64,000 nt of DNA from Bombyx mori (Eukaryota > Arthropoda > Insecta > Lepidoptera > Bombycidae): NCBI RefSeq assembly GCF_030269925.1, contig NC_085119.1:11195001-11259000 (forward strand), read 5' to 3'. Position 1 is the first letter of the stretch; every line of letters begins with the position of its first letter. Below are positions 11,746-24,493 of the stretch, one piece after another. The notes beneath the pieces were generated by a model. It saw nothing but the letters and a program-made list of their open reading frames with translations, was not told the origin of the DNA and ran no database searches. A program made the position numbers and the translations under genes.

Positions 11746-12419
11746 AAATATAAAAAATATAGCAGGTATGTTGCGGTGTACCATATACAATACATTATTA
11801 TAGAAAATATATACATATAATAAACAGATATATACCGTTTACATAATATAATATATACCAATATACATACTTACATACAATACATACTAATATACTTACA
11901 CACACATAATAAATCAACAGTATGGAAATTATAAATGATAATGATGCAACAAACAGCACTAAGCAGATAAGTAGTGTTCCTTCACCATTCTTTTAAATTG
12001 GATATAATATATAATAAAATAAATAATAAAAAATAAAGTTGGAAGTAAGATATAATTTATACGTAATATTTCACAGATAGCTTCAAGATGAGAAACGTGT
12101 GTATCGAGCCGTGTTCTGCATTAGCGCTGCCGACGCGCGATAAACAAATTCAAACGTACAATCCTCTGTAATCCATCTGTTGTCCCCGGAATTTAATTAA
12201 TGAACTTGTACCAATGACGTCATTATCCCGTTGACGCGAATTGTAATTGAGCACCGAATGATATCCGCGTACTAAAATCATCTTTATTTTAATTGAATGA
12301 GAATCGAATTTCCAAAGGCTTGTTTTGATGATTGTTAAAATAATTTATACTAGATAATTAACTACATATCTATTCTTAGAATAAATAATTTTATGATGTA
12401 TTTTTTTCCCTACTTAATC
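11746..12419. other. No gene seen
   Basis: TA-rich satellite-like DNA to about 12050, then a GC-richer block (12100-12260) with TGACGTCA-like and TTAATTAA motifs; function unknown. Confidence 0.4.
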
Positions 12420-12515
12420 TCTGGTAGCTTCGGGGGCCTGACTATTCCCACTTCGCTGGTTTGGTAGGCGACCTCATGCGGCTCGGCCTGAGAGAATTTA
12501 CTGACACAATCATTA
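12420..12515 (+). mobile_element. Bm1-type SINE 5' fragment
   Basis: Shares 'tagcttcgggggcctgactattcc' and 'ggctcggcctgagagaattt' with the better copies at 18630 and 53735. Diverged. Confidence 0.5.
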
Positions 12516-12818
12516 AGTCACTCTCATATTATTCGCTAGCTGGGATTATTTCTGTGCTAAAGATCAAGTTTTCAATTTCGAAACTTTATAAGTTCGCTAA
12601 AAATCAAAAATCATATGTGACAAAAATTTTTGAACCTTGTCACAAAATTCTTAAATTAAAAATAAATAAGCTGCTGTTTTACATACAATCCTTCGTGTTG
12701 AGCAAGTGAGTGCATTAAGGCGCCCTCTACAATGAAAGTTCATAGTGAAAGAGGAACTCCCAAAAAAATTTAATCTGCATCATTACGAATAGTCGGGCGC
12801 ACCTAACAACATAATATT

Positions 12819-12882
12819 GGTACCTACCCGTGCGAACTCACAAGAGGTCCTACCCTCTTGTGAGTTCGCACGGGTAGGTACC
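12819..12882. repeat. Perfect inverted repeat, 29-bp arms
   Basis: Arms 12819-12847 and 12854-12882 with a 6-bp spacer (tcctac), both made of BMC1-type SINE sequence meeting head to head. Confidence 0.95.
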
Positions 12883-13064
12883 ACCACCCCGCCTATTTCT
12901 GCCGTGAAACAGTAATGCGTTTCGGTTTGAAGGGTGGGGCAGCCGTTGTAACTATACTGAGACCTTAGAACTCATATCTCGAAGTGGGTGACGCATTTAC
13001 GTTGTAGATGTCGAGATGAGCTCGTCTACCCAACTAGGAAATAAAATAAAAATGAAAAAAAAAG
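12854..13064 (+). mobile_element. BMC1-type SINE with internal deletion
   Basis: Sense copy ending in an A-rich tail; the 'tatgggctccagtaacc' to 'ggtgggctg' section between two ATG-containing motifs is missing. Confidence 0.8.
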
Positions 13065-13584
13065 CAGACTTCGAACTCATTCCAGATGACTGGCGGCATA
13101 CACTCTAAACGTATCTATTCTCGGTGTTTCTCAATATATAGCCTCCAGTGAGTAATTAAATCCAGAATGTCCGTAAGCTCGCCTAACTAATGCTTCAAAA
13201 ATCCTATGTACACTTCCGATCATATGAGCTTTAAACAATTGGACACAGATTCGAAATTAAATTACAACCGAATCGGACATTCAGATCAATCGCCCGTCGC
13301 AATCGCATTAAGTTGATTGTAGTGGCTCTCGAACTCCGGCATCTGTTATCAGTGATCACTGGCTAATTGTTCGTTAATCAGTCGTTAATTACCGCAAGCA
13401 GACCGCGCGTGACGTCATTATGCACTACTCTCTGCGTAAATCAATAACGCGTTCAGTATGTCCTGTAGCGAACAGTTAATATCATCAGGCGTGAATCAAT
13501 CAAAACAAATATGTATAATCGAGGTCTTCTAAATTTGCTATATCTAGTGAAAATGAAATTCAGACTCAACATCTCCACAATAGT
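13065..13584. other. No gene seen
   Basis: Mixed composition; GC-richer with GACGTCA and TTAATTA motifs at 13250-13450. Confidence 0.4.
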
Positions 13585-13727
13585 TAACTATAACTATACT
13601 TACTTATATCTCAAGGTGGGTGGCGCATTTACATTGTAGATGTCTATGGGCTCCAGTAACCACTTAACACCAGGTGGGCTGTGAGCTCGTCCATACATAT
13701 AAGCAATAAAAATAAAATAAAAAACAA
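13585..13727 (+). mobile_element. BMC1-type SINE 3' end
   Basis: 'cttatatctcaaggtgggtgg' to 'aagcaataaaaataaaata'. Confidence 0.85.
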
Positions 13728-14150
13728 TACAGCTTAGAGGACTAGACTAGGGAATTACCATGTAATTTTTCCATCTTAATATTCATTTGCTTTGATATGC
13801 TTTGATGTTCTTTATTTGGCTACATTCAATCTGCCGTTTCGTAACAAGATAGCTCAGTAGAATTTAAGGAACCGTAAGGAATACCGTATTCATGGTTGAA
13901 GCTACATACCATAAGAATATATACAATAATATACCTGAAAAAGTTTCCTAGACTCTGGGTTGGGAAAAACTGATAGGACGTAGGCAAAGGCTTAACGATT
14001 ACTTTCCTCCATTTCCTAAGATAAAGTAAGGATTCAAAACAATCAGGGAGTTCCTCCATGATAGTTGCCAGATTGATCATAAATGAACTTAATCCACATT
14101 TAGGGTTTTTGAGCTCTTCATACCAAACATTCAACATTTTTATTAAACAA
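13728..14150. other. No gene seen
   Basis: Overlapping open frames on both strands (103 and 133 codons) exist, but the + frame runs into a Helitron-like repeat and neither looks like a protein family. Confidence 0.4.
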
Positions 14151-14449
14151 CTAGCTGACCCGGCAGTCTTCGTAGTGCCTCAATCGATAAATAAAAGACC
14201 TAAACTTTTGTATAAAATGAACTTAAAACAAACAAAAGGAATCCGTCCGACGGGGGACACATCAAAGGGAAAACAAAATTGTTATTTTTATTTAATTCCG
14301 AGAATTTTCATATTTATCTACCTTTTAAACCTTCTCTGTTCTTCCACAAATAATTCAAGACCAAAATTAGCCAAATCCGTCCAGCCGTTCTCGAGTTTTA
14401 GCGAGATTAACGAACAGCAATTCATTTTTATATATTATTATATAGAAGA
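14151..14449 (-). mobile_element. Helitron-like element
   Basis: Reads CTAGCTGACCCGGCAG after A at the left and TATAGAAGA before T at the right, i.e. TC...CTAG on the - strand. Shares its body with 16446 and 50218. The open frame inside reflects the repeat. Confidence 0.65.
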
Positions 14450-15976
14450 TAACATATAGACAATTCAATATGGTGTCCCCAACAAAAGTAGAAAAATAAT
14501 AAGTATTTATTATTATATAAAATAAAAAAGTAATTTCTTTTATTTATAATAAAAGAACTTAAAAGTAACAAATTAATAATTACAAAATAAAAATACTAAC
14601 TAGGAAGCAAAAAACAAGCTATGTTCGTAAAAATATTGCGGACGGTCTAAGCAAAGAAATAAAACAATTTCTTAGTAATTTAAACATTTTCACATAGCAC
14701 CATTTGAACCCCGTAATTAGCTTGCAGCCGTAACCTTCTCTAATATTACTTGTTTTTTGGTTACAATTAGTATTTTAATGATCTTCATTATTATTTTTTT
14801 CAATTACTAATTTTTTTTTTATAAGCTATCAGAATATATACGTACAAATGAGGTTTAAAAAATATGTTTCAAGCTTTGCATGACTCCAGTAGCGTAAATA
14901 GAGTTTACTGTAAAGCTCTATAAGTTTCTTCGCCGAATATAGGTTTCTCAAAAACACGCTTTCATTTTACGTAGATTATTCGGTGTTGCACATTAACAAT
15001 CATATGTTCAAACATTGGATTGATGCGATCAATGCACAATCAGTGCTCGCTAATCACTCCGGAGTAATGGCCGACGCAAATGACCCGACACAATGTGACG
15101 CATGTCGCTCGACGGTAATGTATTAGTGCGGACGTTGCATCATTGTTTAGGGATGTGAATTGAAATCAACACCGCAGTTTCACGTGCGTCTTCTGCACAA
15201 TCTTTACTAATGATATGGTATATTAGAGCTCACCGCCGCTTAGTGATGTGCTTAAGAAGAATGACAGCTGTTACAATACAACAGACACATGATCTCATAT
15301 CGCAAGATCGATAAAACATAAGTTTTACCGTCGTTGGCATCGGCGTGCCACAAACTCCCGTTTTGGGATACCCTAATCTAACAGCACTTGGGAAGCTGCT
15401 TCGCGAATGCAGTTACTACCAGAGTTCGACAAGAGCACAGTTACCAGGATCCCTATGCCTGCCCTTAGTGTTAGAGTTAGTAGATCAAATGAATGTCCGA
15501 ATGCTTTTCTTTCGACCTGTATATATATTATGTATGTAAACTTATCTCGAAAATACCGTTAGCGCGATCAATCAATCGATGTGTTAAATATCTGTCTTAT
15601 GATAGTTACCGCTACAAATGCTTAGAAAAAACCTATTGTTCCTAGCTCGAATACCGGGAAATTTGATCAAAACTCTTCATGTTCTCCCCTAAAACATGCT
15701 AAAAGTTTGATGTAGAAGCTCACAGTAGATATGCTTTGTGATTAAATGGTCTGTTAATCTTTCAATACCATCAAAGCGTGAAATAGTGTCTACATAAAAA
15801 ACTCGTAAAGTCGAAACAACAGTTTGTGCATAAACTGCACCTACCTATAAAACCGAACGACTGTGTTCAATGCTGTGAACTTATGTCATCATAAATAAGG
15901 CGCAAATTCGCAAACAAAGAATTACATATTTTGCGTTTTTATTCATTGACTTATGTATGTACTTTTTTATTGCATA
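14450..15976. other. No gene seen
   Basis: AT-rich to 14950; then a mixed block (14980-15180) with GATCAATG and TGTGACGCATG motifs. No coding exon recognised. Confidence 0.4.
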
Positions 15977-16178
15977 GATGTCTGAACTGAGTTGGAGAAG
16001 GCCTTTGCCGAAAGGCACACCGAGACAAGAGACATTTTGTAGTATAAATGTAGATTTTATTGTTTATATTTTGTTTTAATTTGTTATATTGTTTTTAGTT
16101 ATTTTTTAGTCTATTTAAAATTGTTAGTATAAAATGTAAAATTTTCGGGAAATAAAGGCTTTATTATTATTATTATAT
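15977..16178 (+). mobile_element. LINE 3' end with ATT tail (RTE-like)
   Basis: 'gttggagaaggcctttgccg' corresponds to the usual last ORF codons; then 'gaaataaaggctttattatt' with an ATT repeat tail. Confidence 0.6.
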
Positions 16179-16179
16179 A

Positions 16180-16445
16180 GATGTCTAAACGAGGTCACTG
16201 CCTACCTGGTGTCACGTGGTTTCTAAAGCCCATAGACATCAGTACATGAATTCCGGCACTCACCTTTTAACCTGAGCTCTAAAACTAAATCGTAACTGTA
16301 CTATCACGTCGCTTCTCAGCAGAAGTACACAGCTAGGTGGTTATACCTACCCGTCCAAACTCACCAGTCGCCCTTCCTTATACCCTAGTACTAATTATAC
16401 AAATTATAGTTTGTACTGATTTTCGATTTTGATTATTATACGAAA
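16180..16445 (-). mobile_element. Old long-form BMC1-type SINE, left part
   Basis: Diverged copy. It continues at 16685 after an inserted Helitron-like element, which splits it inside the 'tacacgatgttattcc' block. Confidence 0.65.
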
Positions 16446-16684
16446 CTAGCTGACCCGGCAGACTCCGTAGTGCCTCAATCGATAAATAAAAGACCTAAAC
16501 TTTTGTATGAAATAAACTTAAAAAAATCCATCCGACGAAAACAAACAATTTTGTTTTTACATAATTCCGAGTATTTTCATATTTTTTCACCTTTTAAACC
16601 TTCTCTGGACTTCCACGAATAATTCAAGACCATGATTAGCCAAATCGGCCCAGCCTTTCTCGAGTTTTAGCGTTATTATATAGA
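16446..16684 (-). mobile_element. Helitron-like element nested in a SINE
   Basis: CTAG at the left after A, ATAGA at the right before T. No target duplication, as expected for Helitrons. Same family as 14151 and 50218. Confidence 0.7.
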
Positions 16685-16842
16685 TTAATCCTTTATCGTG
16701 AAAATCGTGAATGAACTTTTGTCAAGTATGTATTTCAATAGGAAAATTAGTAACTGTCAGTGTGATCTGAGCACCAGCATAATCGCATCGCTCGATACAA
16801 ATACACCAAGTGTACTGTGTACACTATCTTAAAGCCACAATA
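16685..16842 (-). mobile_element. Old long-form BMC1-type SINE, right part with tRNA-like head
   Basis: Resumes at 'taatcctttatcgtg' and ends in a decayed tRNA-like head 'cttaaagccacaat'. Confidence 0.65.
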
Positions 16843-16851
16843 ATTTTTATA

Positions 16852-16957
16852 TTTTTTTTTTCTTAGTTGGGTGGACGAACTCACAGCCTACCTGGTGTTA
16901 AGTGGTTACTGGAGCCCATAGACATCTACAACTTGAGATTAAGTTCAAAGGTCTCAT
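16852..16957 (-). mobile_element. BMC1-type SINE 3' fragment
   Basis: Poly(T), then 'gggtggacgaactcacagcc' to 'gtctcatt', with an internal deletion. Confidence 0.8.
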
Positions 16958-18629
16958 TAATATTATAAATAAATAATTCATTTGTTTACTTTTCTATGAA
17001 AATGCTTATTATTATTTTTATTTATTTATTATTTTGTTTATTTTTGTATTACAGTTGTGCAAATAACCAAAAAGATGGGTTATTTTATATTAACAATTAG
17101 ACAATATTATCTTTGTAATGTTCACTTCTTAACAGATTCTTTTCACAAACACCCCTTCGTCTTCCATTACTTTGTTCAAAATAAATTTCACAGTAAACTT
17201 TGAAACGCTTTTTTACACAACGAGTGCTTTCTAGCCCGCCTAAGCATGCCAGAGGATAGCAGGTGCGGACGAAAATCACGTAAGCATTAATAATGATAAA
17301 TTTTCGTCATTAATTCGTCGGGATTAGTCGGGAGGCCGAGTGCGCGCCTCCGATAACCAAATATTAACTCAATTAGTGAGGAAACGCGTCGGCTTCGCAT
17401 TCAAATATCTGCTAATCCTACCCACCCGGAAAGCTGGCCACACTCTAGGAATTAAGTGCGATCGTTGGACGGTTGCATCAAAGGGTTTTTGTTCAGATAT
17501 ACTTTGAAGTTGTGTTTGAAGATGATTTGCACATATTTATAGTTTGTTACGATGAAAATACGATTATTAAGCAATTGGTCTAATTTTTTTTATTGAGGCT
17601 TTATGTATTGTTTTTTGTTTATATGTTCATAATTATATTTATTTCTGCTTAATGTTTTACGCAGCCAGTAACGTATTTAGTACAAGTAACTGAAAAACTG
17701 ACTTGGCAAATTCTGAGTATGCAGTCATTAATCAAAACGTCATATTAAATCCATTATTAATGTCATGTGACATGATGCTATGTCAGCGGCTAGCTTGTGT
17801 GTCGGGCGGAACTAAGACTAGGTAGTAAAAATTTTGGGGACTCCTAAATCAATAATACTCGTATAATCATCTAAATATTCGTTAACTAATCTTTGCAAAA
17901 TTCATATTTGAACACTAATTTAATTAATCACTAAATAAGTTTGGGTTAAACTGAAGTAATAAATAAAAAAGAAAAACTAAAGCTTTAAAACGTGTAATCA
18001 CATTCAAATCATATTTCATTCCAAATTCGACCAACGTAACATTTAAATGGCTTAATGTTGAAAAACAATAGCTAAATAATTTGCTATAGAACGAATACCC
18101 TTACAAAATTGTTTCCGACTGAACTGCTTTTCTTTGCAAAACAAACGTACCCGACCAAGAGTAAACTTAATCCAATCCGCGTCTAACCGAGTGAGTCGTC
18201 GTCTCAAACAAATTATTTGACATAATATCGTTAATTAGAAGCCCTCCTTTATACCTCGGGGTAGAGTAATTAGTTTCGGATGTTCTGAATGGAGCCTTTT
18301 TCTGCTCGTTACAACAGAAACAAAGCAGCAATGAAGTAAACAGTTCTTATTCAGTAAATTTGCATTTGTAGCGAATTGAAAAACTTTGATACGCTGCCTT
18401 TTGTTCAATGGTTTTGTTTCAGTAATCATTGACTGTAAAGGAAATTCAAATTATAATTTATTATATAATATCTGATTGTCACTGTTAACATTTTGTAACT
18501 AACGTATTATGATTGTCGAATTTTCTTAGTAAGAATTTTTGTGAAACTTGCTTTCAAGCAATTTCTATTTAAAATAGATTTCACCAATTTTAATATCAGT
18601 TCTTATTGAAAGTATTTCAAAGTCTTTTT
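16958..18629. other. No gene seen
   Basis: AT-rich, with a GC-richer block at 17270-17470 (TCGTCGGGATTAGTCGGGAGG region). The frames at 17097-17279 and 18235-18429 (- strand) carry no recognisable motif. Confidence 0.4.
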
Positions 18630-18820
18630 CCCTATCTTTTCGCTGGCAGCCTAAGGGGTTATTCCAGGTTCTGGCGCAGGGGTAGGTGAGCTCACGGGCT
18701 CAACTTAAAAGAATTTGCTAACACTATCCCTAGCAAGATCAGCGCTTCGCAGAATCTATCACCGAATCGAAATCGTGACCCGCTGAAAAGAATCTATAAG
18801 AAACTCAGTGGGCGAGATTT
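18630..18820 (+). mobile_element. Bm1-type SINE
   Basis: 'cctaaggggttattccagg', 'ggtgagctcacgggctcaac', 'gcttcgcagaatctatcacc' and 'agaaactcagtgggc' in order. Confidence 0.75.
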
Positions 18821-20820
18821 TGTACGCAACGAAACTTGGATCATTTAAAATGTTACTTAAAATCAATATTAACACATTAGATAACAAAAGTATCTGTGTA
18901 TTTTTTATCTTAGGGCAATTTAAAATAAATTTTATCGTGCTGTTTTATTTCGAAATCCGCGAAGAGGTTGCGTGTCGTTCACAAGACGTTTCTCCCCTCG
19001 CGGGTTTAATTGCACGACCATTGTTCCGGTTGATTTGATTTTGTATCTCTCTATAGAGCAGTCATAATAACAAGCTTAGCGACCAACTCGGTCCATGCAC
19101 ATAAACACCAAATCCTTTCTAAATATATTATTTCTGTAAATGTGTTTAAAATTTAAAACATAATGTTACAGCGTTATGGTAAAGAAATTACAATAAAATT
19201 TGAGGTTATGCCACCATGGCATTTGTAAGTAATGTTAATAAAAATAAGATATTCTTAACTCTTGTACACGCTACTACTGTGTTTGTACTCTACTTGCAAT
19301 ATTGGAAATTAATGTAAAACATTGAAACGTACATACATAATACTAAATTAACAATATACATTTTTTCTAAATACAATTTAATTGCTATCAAACTTTGCAT
19401 AGAAATACAGTAGTACCGCCGTCGACTTTTGATTTATTTCCTCAAAAGTTTACATTTTACAGTTGCGTGTCAATGTGGAAAGGCCGACGTGTCATGCACA
19501 CTCTTTCCCTGACAATTTCAACGAACAACAACTTGCTCCTAATTGTGTTTGCGATTCCTTTAGAAGGCTCTTTTGACTCGACTCCAATTGTGAAAACTCG
19601 TTTTGAAACGACATTAAATACGACCGAATTTCAGATAATTAACTCAGATTACGGCCTTTCAACGTAAAATTCGCTTTTGTTACAGATAATTTGAAGAAAC
19701 GATTACTTTGATACAATATTATTGTTCTGACTGTTTGTAGCTGTGATTATCTTTGCTTATACTACTCGTGTAAAGTAAGACGAATATTGTTTCTAAAGTT
19801 TAGTACTTCTTGCTTTAAATTACCAGTAAATCGAATTACGTGATGCAACAAAAACATTTCTATAGAACGGTATTTTTTTAAATAACTGTAGCAAGCATCG
19901 GTTTCCATTCCAAACAACCGTGAAACGTCCCGTAAACAAAAGTCTGACCACCGTGCAAATGAAATATCCAGCAACTTAAAACGCATGCATATTCTGCCAA
20001 AAAACCCTATTATAATCTGCATCGCACACCAGCGGACGCTCTTTTCATTCGATGCCTTTTGTTGGCAGATTCAATTAAGTTTACATCGGCACCGAGGTCA
20101 GTTAATAAAAACCGAAGCCTACAAAAATTGGCGCGTAAATCAAATTCAATAAAGTGCAGTACAATAGAACGGTGTGGATCAACGGTAAATGACGCCGGTA
20201 AACAATCACGACTCACATGGCACACCAATCATATTGTTTGCATCGAAGTTTTTTATTACACTTTTAATATGAACTGGATTAATAAGATGTAACAATTATT
20301 GTACCTATTGTACCATTATGAATACATTTCAATACCAAGTTTTTTATTTCTTTATCTTGTGGTTGAATAGATGGATCGACAAAACCTCAGATAGTTCTGC
20401 CGTTTATGATATTTAGTGATAAGCCTAGGATCTTCAACACACTTCCTCAACGAATTTTATTGAAGATCAGACTAAAGTAGTTATTGTTGTTATTCAGATA
20501 TACGCCAGTAAGTATCTGTCCCTAATATTATTATAGGAATGTATATTCGAAAGCCTCAATGATGTATGTGAATTAGCTGGTTTTTATGACACCATACTAA
20601 CCATATTTAGAGACCATACTTTTCATTCATTCAAGACCATCGTTGATACCCGATCGTGTGTGTTGAGTTCCGGCATACTAACATTTAATAGATAAGTTAA
20701 TTGTAGCTTATGGATAAGCTTGCTAACCTATGTTTGTATTATCTTATGCAGCGTTGTTGGTTTCAATACGTTTCCCATTGCGATCGGCGAAGTTGTCATA
20801 GAGGTTTCCATTACAATCAC
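18821..20820. other. No gene seen
   Basis: Several 60-90-codon frames occur on both strands at 19395-20292, but none has domain features or splice-compatible neighbours. Confidence 0.4.
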
Positions 20821-21283
20821 AAGAATCCGGCTCTGTCCAGTGTTCATGTATGTCTCTAGATGGTGACCTGGGATGTGGGACACCTGATGTAAAGTGGTTA
20901 CTGAAGCCCGTAGACATCTACAACGTAAATGCGCCACCCACCTTGAGATATAAGTTCTAAAGGTCTCAGTATAGTTACAACGGCTACCCCCCTTCAAACC
21001 GAAACGCATTACTGCTTCACGGCAGAAATAGGCAGGGCGGTGGTACCTACCCGTGTGGACTCACAATAGGTCCTACCACCAGTGGTTACGCAAATTATAA
21101 TTTTGCGGGTTTGATTTTTATTACACGATGTTATTCCTTCACCGTGGAAGTCAATCGTGAATATTTGTTAAGTACGTATTTCATTCGAAAAATTGGTACC
21201 CGCCTGCGGGATTCAAACACGGGTGCATCGCAACAACGAATGCACCAGACGTCTTATCCTTAAGGCCACGACGACTTATAACG
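20821..21283 (-). mobile_element. Long BMC1-type SINE, tandem unit 1
   Basis: SINE with its tRNA-like head at the right. The usual 3' end is replaced by a private sequence ('ctctagatggtgacctggg'). Confidence 0.8.
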
Positions 21284-21760
21284 AAGAATCCGGCTCTGTC
21301 CAGTGTTCATGTATGTCTCTAGATGGTGACCTGGGATGTGGGACACCTGATGTAAAGTGGGTACTGAAGCCCATAGACATCTACGACGTAAATGCGCCAC
21401 CCACCTTGAGATATAAGTTTTAAGGTCTCAGTATAGTTACAACGGCTGCCCCACCCTTCAAACCGAAACGCATTACTGCTTCACGGCAGAAACAGACAGG
21501 GTGGTAGTACCTATTCGTGCCGACTCACAAGAGGTCCTACCACCAGTCATTACGCAAATTATAATTTTGCGGGTTTTTTGTTGCGGGGTTGATTTTTATT
21601 ACACAATGTTATTCCTTCAACGTGAAAGTCAATCGTGAACATTTGCCAAGTACGTATTTCATTAGAAGAATTGGTACCCGCCAGAGGGATTCGAACACCG
21701 TTGCATCGCTAGATACGAATGCACCGGACGTCTTATCCTTTAGGCCACGACGACTTAAAC
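21284..21760 (-). mobile_element. Long BMC1-type SINE, tandem unit 2
   Basis: Carries the same private 3' replacement as unit 1, showing duplication in place (period 463 bp) rather than a second insertion. Has a 16-bp extra 'gttttttgttgcgggg' near 21575. Confidence 0.8.
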
Positions 21761-22492
21761 CTATACCTACCTATACCTGTACCTATATATAAAACAGGGA
21801 ATAATAATTTGGCGCCGGATGACGGTGAGTGGTTTATTCACAGTTTATTAATTATTATTATTGATCTTTATCCGAAACTTTTGTGACAGAGTAGTACAGA
21901 CAGACTGATGCATTGCAATACGTCAATAAAGACAACGAATATCACAATGTAACAAATACCTTGCTTCGATAGGCACCTCACTGTCACCCTTTCACATTAA
22001 GAATTCTCGTCCGCCCTGCCACGTTTCCGAATTAATCGCCCAAGATCCTACTCTATTAAAGTTTCTTTTGTAAGTTGTTTAAGAAGCTCAACTCCCTTAC
22101 AACTCCGTAGATAATGTTAAACATTCATTTAAGTGCCCGCCCAACTTCCGAATTGTCGTATAAATCTTATAATTCTTCAACCGTTTATTATTCATATCAT
22201 CGTTCTGAACGTCACACTTCGTGAACTGCGCGTAAACTTTTGCTTTGGAATATATATCTAATAAGACTTTGCAACCCCTCATAAAATAATACGGTGGTGT
22301 GAAAAACCTCAGGTTCGATACTGAAATGCTAATGTTATATTGGTATTATATTTAAATATTGCTATATTATTTATTTACACTACTAATGGTGTAAGCGACG
22401 ATCAGGAAAAACAAGCCAGTCTAAATGTTGATGTTGATATTTTTTTAGAATCTAACGCGCTAATGTTTGGTTTCTTATTTAACGGTTGGTTT
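21761..22492. other. No gene seen
   Basis: AT-rich, no recognised exon. Confidence 0.4.
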
Positions 22493-22760
22493 AACGGCCG
22501 TCTGGTGTAGTGGTAAGTGACATGGTCACTACACAAGAGGGTCGCGGGTTCGAATCCCGCCAAGGGAAGATATTTGTTTGATAAATATAAATGTATTTTC
22601 CAGGGTTGTGGATGTATATTAAATATATAGGTATGTATGTGTATAATCAAAATCTTACATTTATTTCCGTTATCTGGTACCTTTAACACAAGTTCTTCAC
22701 GAACTTAGCACGGGACCAGTTAACGTGGCGTGATTGTTAGTAAATATTTATTTATTATTT
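22493..22760 (+). mobile_element. tRNA-derived SINE (second family)
   Basis: A box TGGTGTAGTGG (22503-22513) and B box GGTTCGAATCC (22547-22557); body matches the reverse copy at 3540; AT-rich tail. The arm at the anticodon position is the palindrome AGTGACATGGTCACT. Confidence 0.78.
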
Positions 22761-24456
22761 ATTTAATATACATAATGTAATACAGATAATTTATTAGATA
22801 AAAATAAATCCAAAACATTTTTCAACTCGAACTGCGCAATGAACGACAAATTCTTGTTTCATTATAGCCATTAAATGTTCAGAAGAGTCAGTTTTCGTGC
22901 AGCGTAATATAAAATAAAATTTGAACAGCGGTGCAACTCCATTACCGTTCACGTTCGATGGATCCCCTGGGACGTTTTCCTGTAATGTCGATCGCTGCCG
23001 ATCTGATAGCTCACTTAACAATGTTAGAAAATTATCTTAGCATGTGACTCTCGGAACGTTTGAATTTAAAGACCGAATAAAGAGTCAGAGTCTCACAATG
23101 TATGCTAGAACGGCCACAGTCGATCAAGATCTGAGTTATTTTACAACGTCTTCTTTGATACTATTAAACATGTCACGGATCAGTCGAACGTAAACTGAAT
23201 TTAAAATTTCAAAAACCCATTGTATAGTCGAGTCGAATATAAGTCAATAGCAATTAATGCAGGCACGTTACGGGTAAAGTTCAGTTAACCAAATCCGGTA
23301 TCATTTTATATTCGACGGAAAAAACAATAAAACCGGTGGCCGTAACGGATGGCCTTTAAATATTCGTTCGATTGTCCGTCGATAAAAACAATAAAACGAA
23401 GACAATAAAAACCATAACAAAATTAATGCTGCACAATTTTATACTGTGTTTTCAAACTTACTTAACGGGTACTCAGAGAAGCGTGCTAAGCAATAGCGGG
23501 AAGCCGCCAAAACACGTAGCTCGTTCATTCACGTCGTTATAACATCGCCAATCTGAGAAGATATCCGATTTCCGTAAGGCAACCCGGTGTCTACGAAACG
23601 TAAAGAGGGATCTTTTCAAACTGGAAATGTGTTAGTCGTCTGAGCGTATACCTACTACTGATGTCGCGACATCAGCGGTTTCCAAACGACTACTACACTC
23701 ATTTGCGGGTTCTATCACAATCTTACTGTTTTTATGCTGCTCCCATAAATAGTGAACCAAATTCTAAATGGGCAAACAAAGTTTAATATTTTTTAAATAA
23801 GCAATATAATATTTAAGCTATAAAATATAACTACGTATTGAAACACTTACCAATTTGTAGCTTTTCAATTATTCAGCTATTGATTTTAAACTAAATACCT
23901 AAGACAAATGAAGCTTCAATCGGCTTGTTTCCACTCTAATCGTCTAAGAAGGCAGAGGTATTTTTTACTTATTCCGCATATTTTTCAAAGGCCGATAGCT
24001 TGGAGCTCTTTAATACGCGTACTTAAACACCCCTAACATGAATAATTAGGTGTTCCCCAGATTTATCATCCCGGGTTATCTGTAAAACACGGGCTTAAAT
24101 CCGCTAAATCATTATTTCCACTTTATTGAGGATAATACGTCTTCCAGTGGATGTGAATCTGATTAATGCCTTCGGCATGAGACCGAGCAACTTTGTCAAA
24201 GATAGCGGAGAAAAATAAAGGGACGTGACTCGACTAATTCACATTTTACGACAAGAGTTAAGAATAATTGTGAAAATATTTACAAAAAGAGGTTTGAAAT
24301 TTAAATAGTAACCTGTATGACACTTTTATTTTTAATCATCCTATTCTTCTTTTGAACTCCAAGTGTCAAATTAATTGGCTTGACATTTTCAGAATAGAAC
24401 GTCAGAGATTTAATAAAGTGGTTTTTGGTGTTTATTCAAGGAGCAATTATATTAAC
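22761..24456. other. No gene seen; upstream region of the protease homologue
   Basis: Mixed composition. I could not place a TATA box or initiator with confidence. The frame at 22794-23021 (-) shows no motif. Confidence 0.4.
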
Positions 24457-24493
24457 ATGATATATTTTGGTTTTGTATTCACTTTTGCGTTCG
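24457..24493 (+). CDS. Protease homologue exon 1 (start of signal peptide)
   Basis: Encodes MIYFGFVFTFAF plus one base of a split Val codon. The donor is G|GTACCT and the intron is only 81 bp. The ATG was chosen because it alone gives a hydrophobic leader in phase with exon 2. Confidence 0.7.

Noticed and set aside
14058..14459. 133-codon + frame and 103-codon - frame
   Set aside because: The + frame lies largely inside a Helitron-like repeat that also gives a similar frame at 50185-50487. The - frame has no motif.
21193..21423. Small frames within SINE copies (also 3177-3413, 21589-21792, 28018-28263, 39780-40037)
   Set aside because: They recur in every BMC1-type copy and end with it; they are by-products of the repeat.
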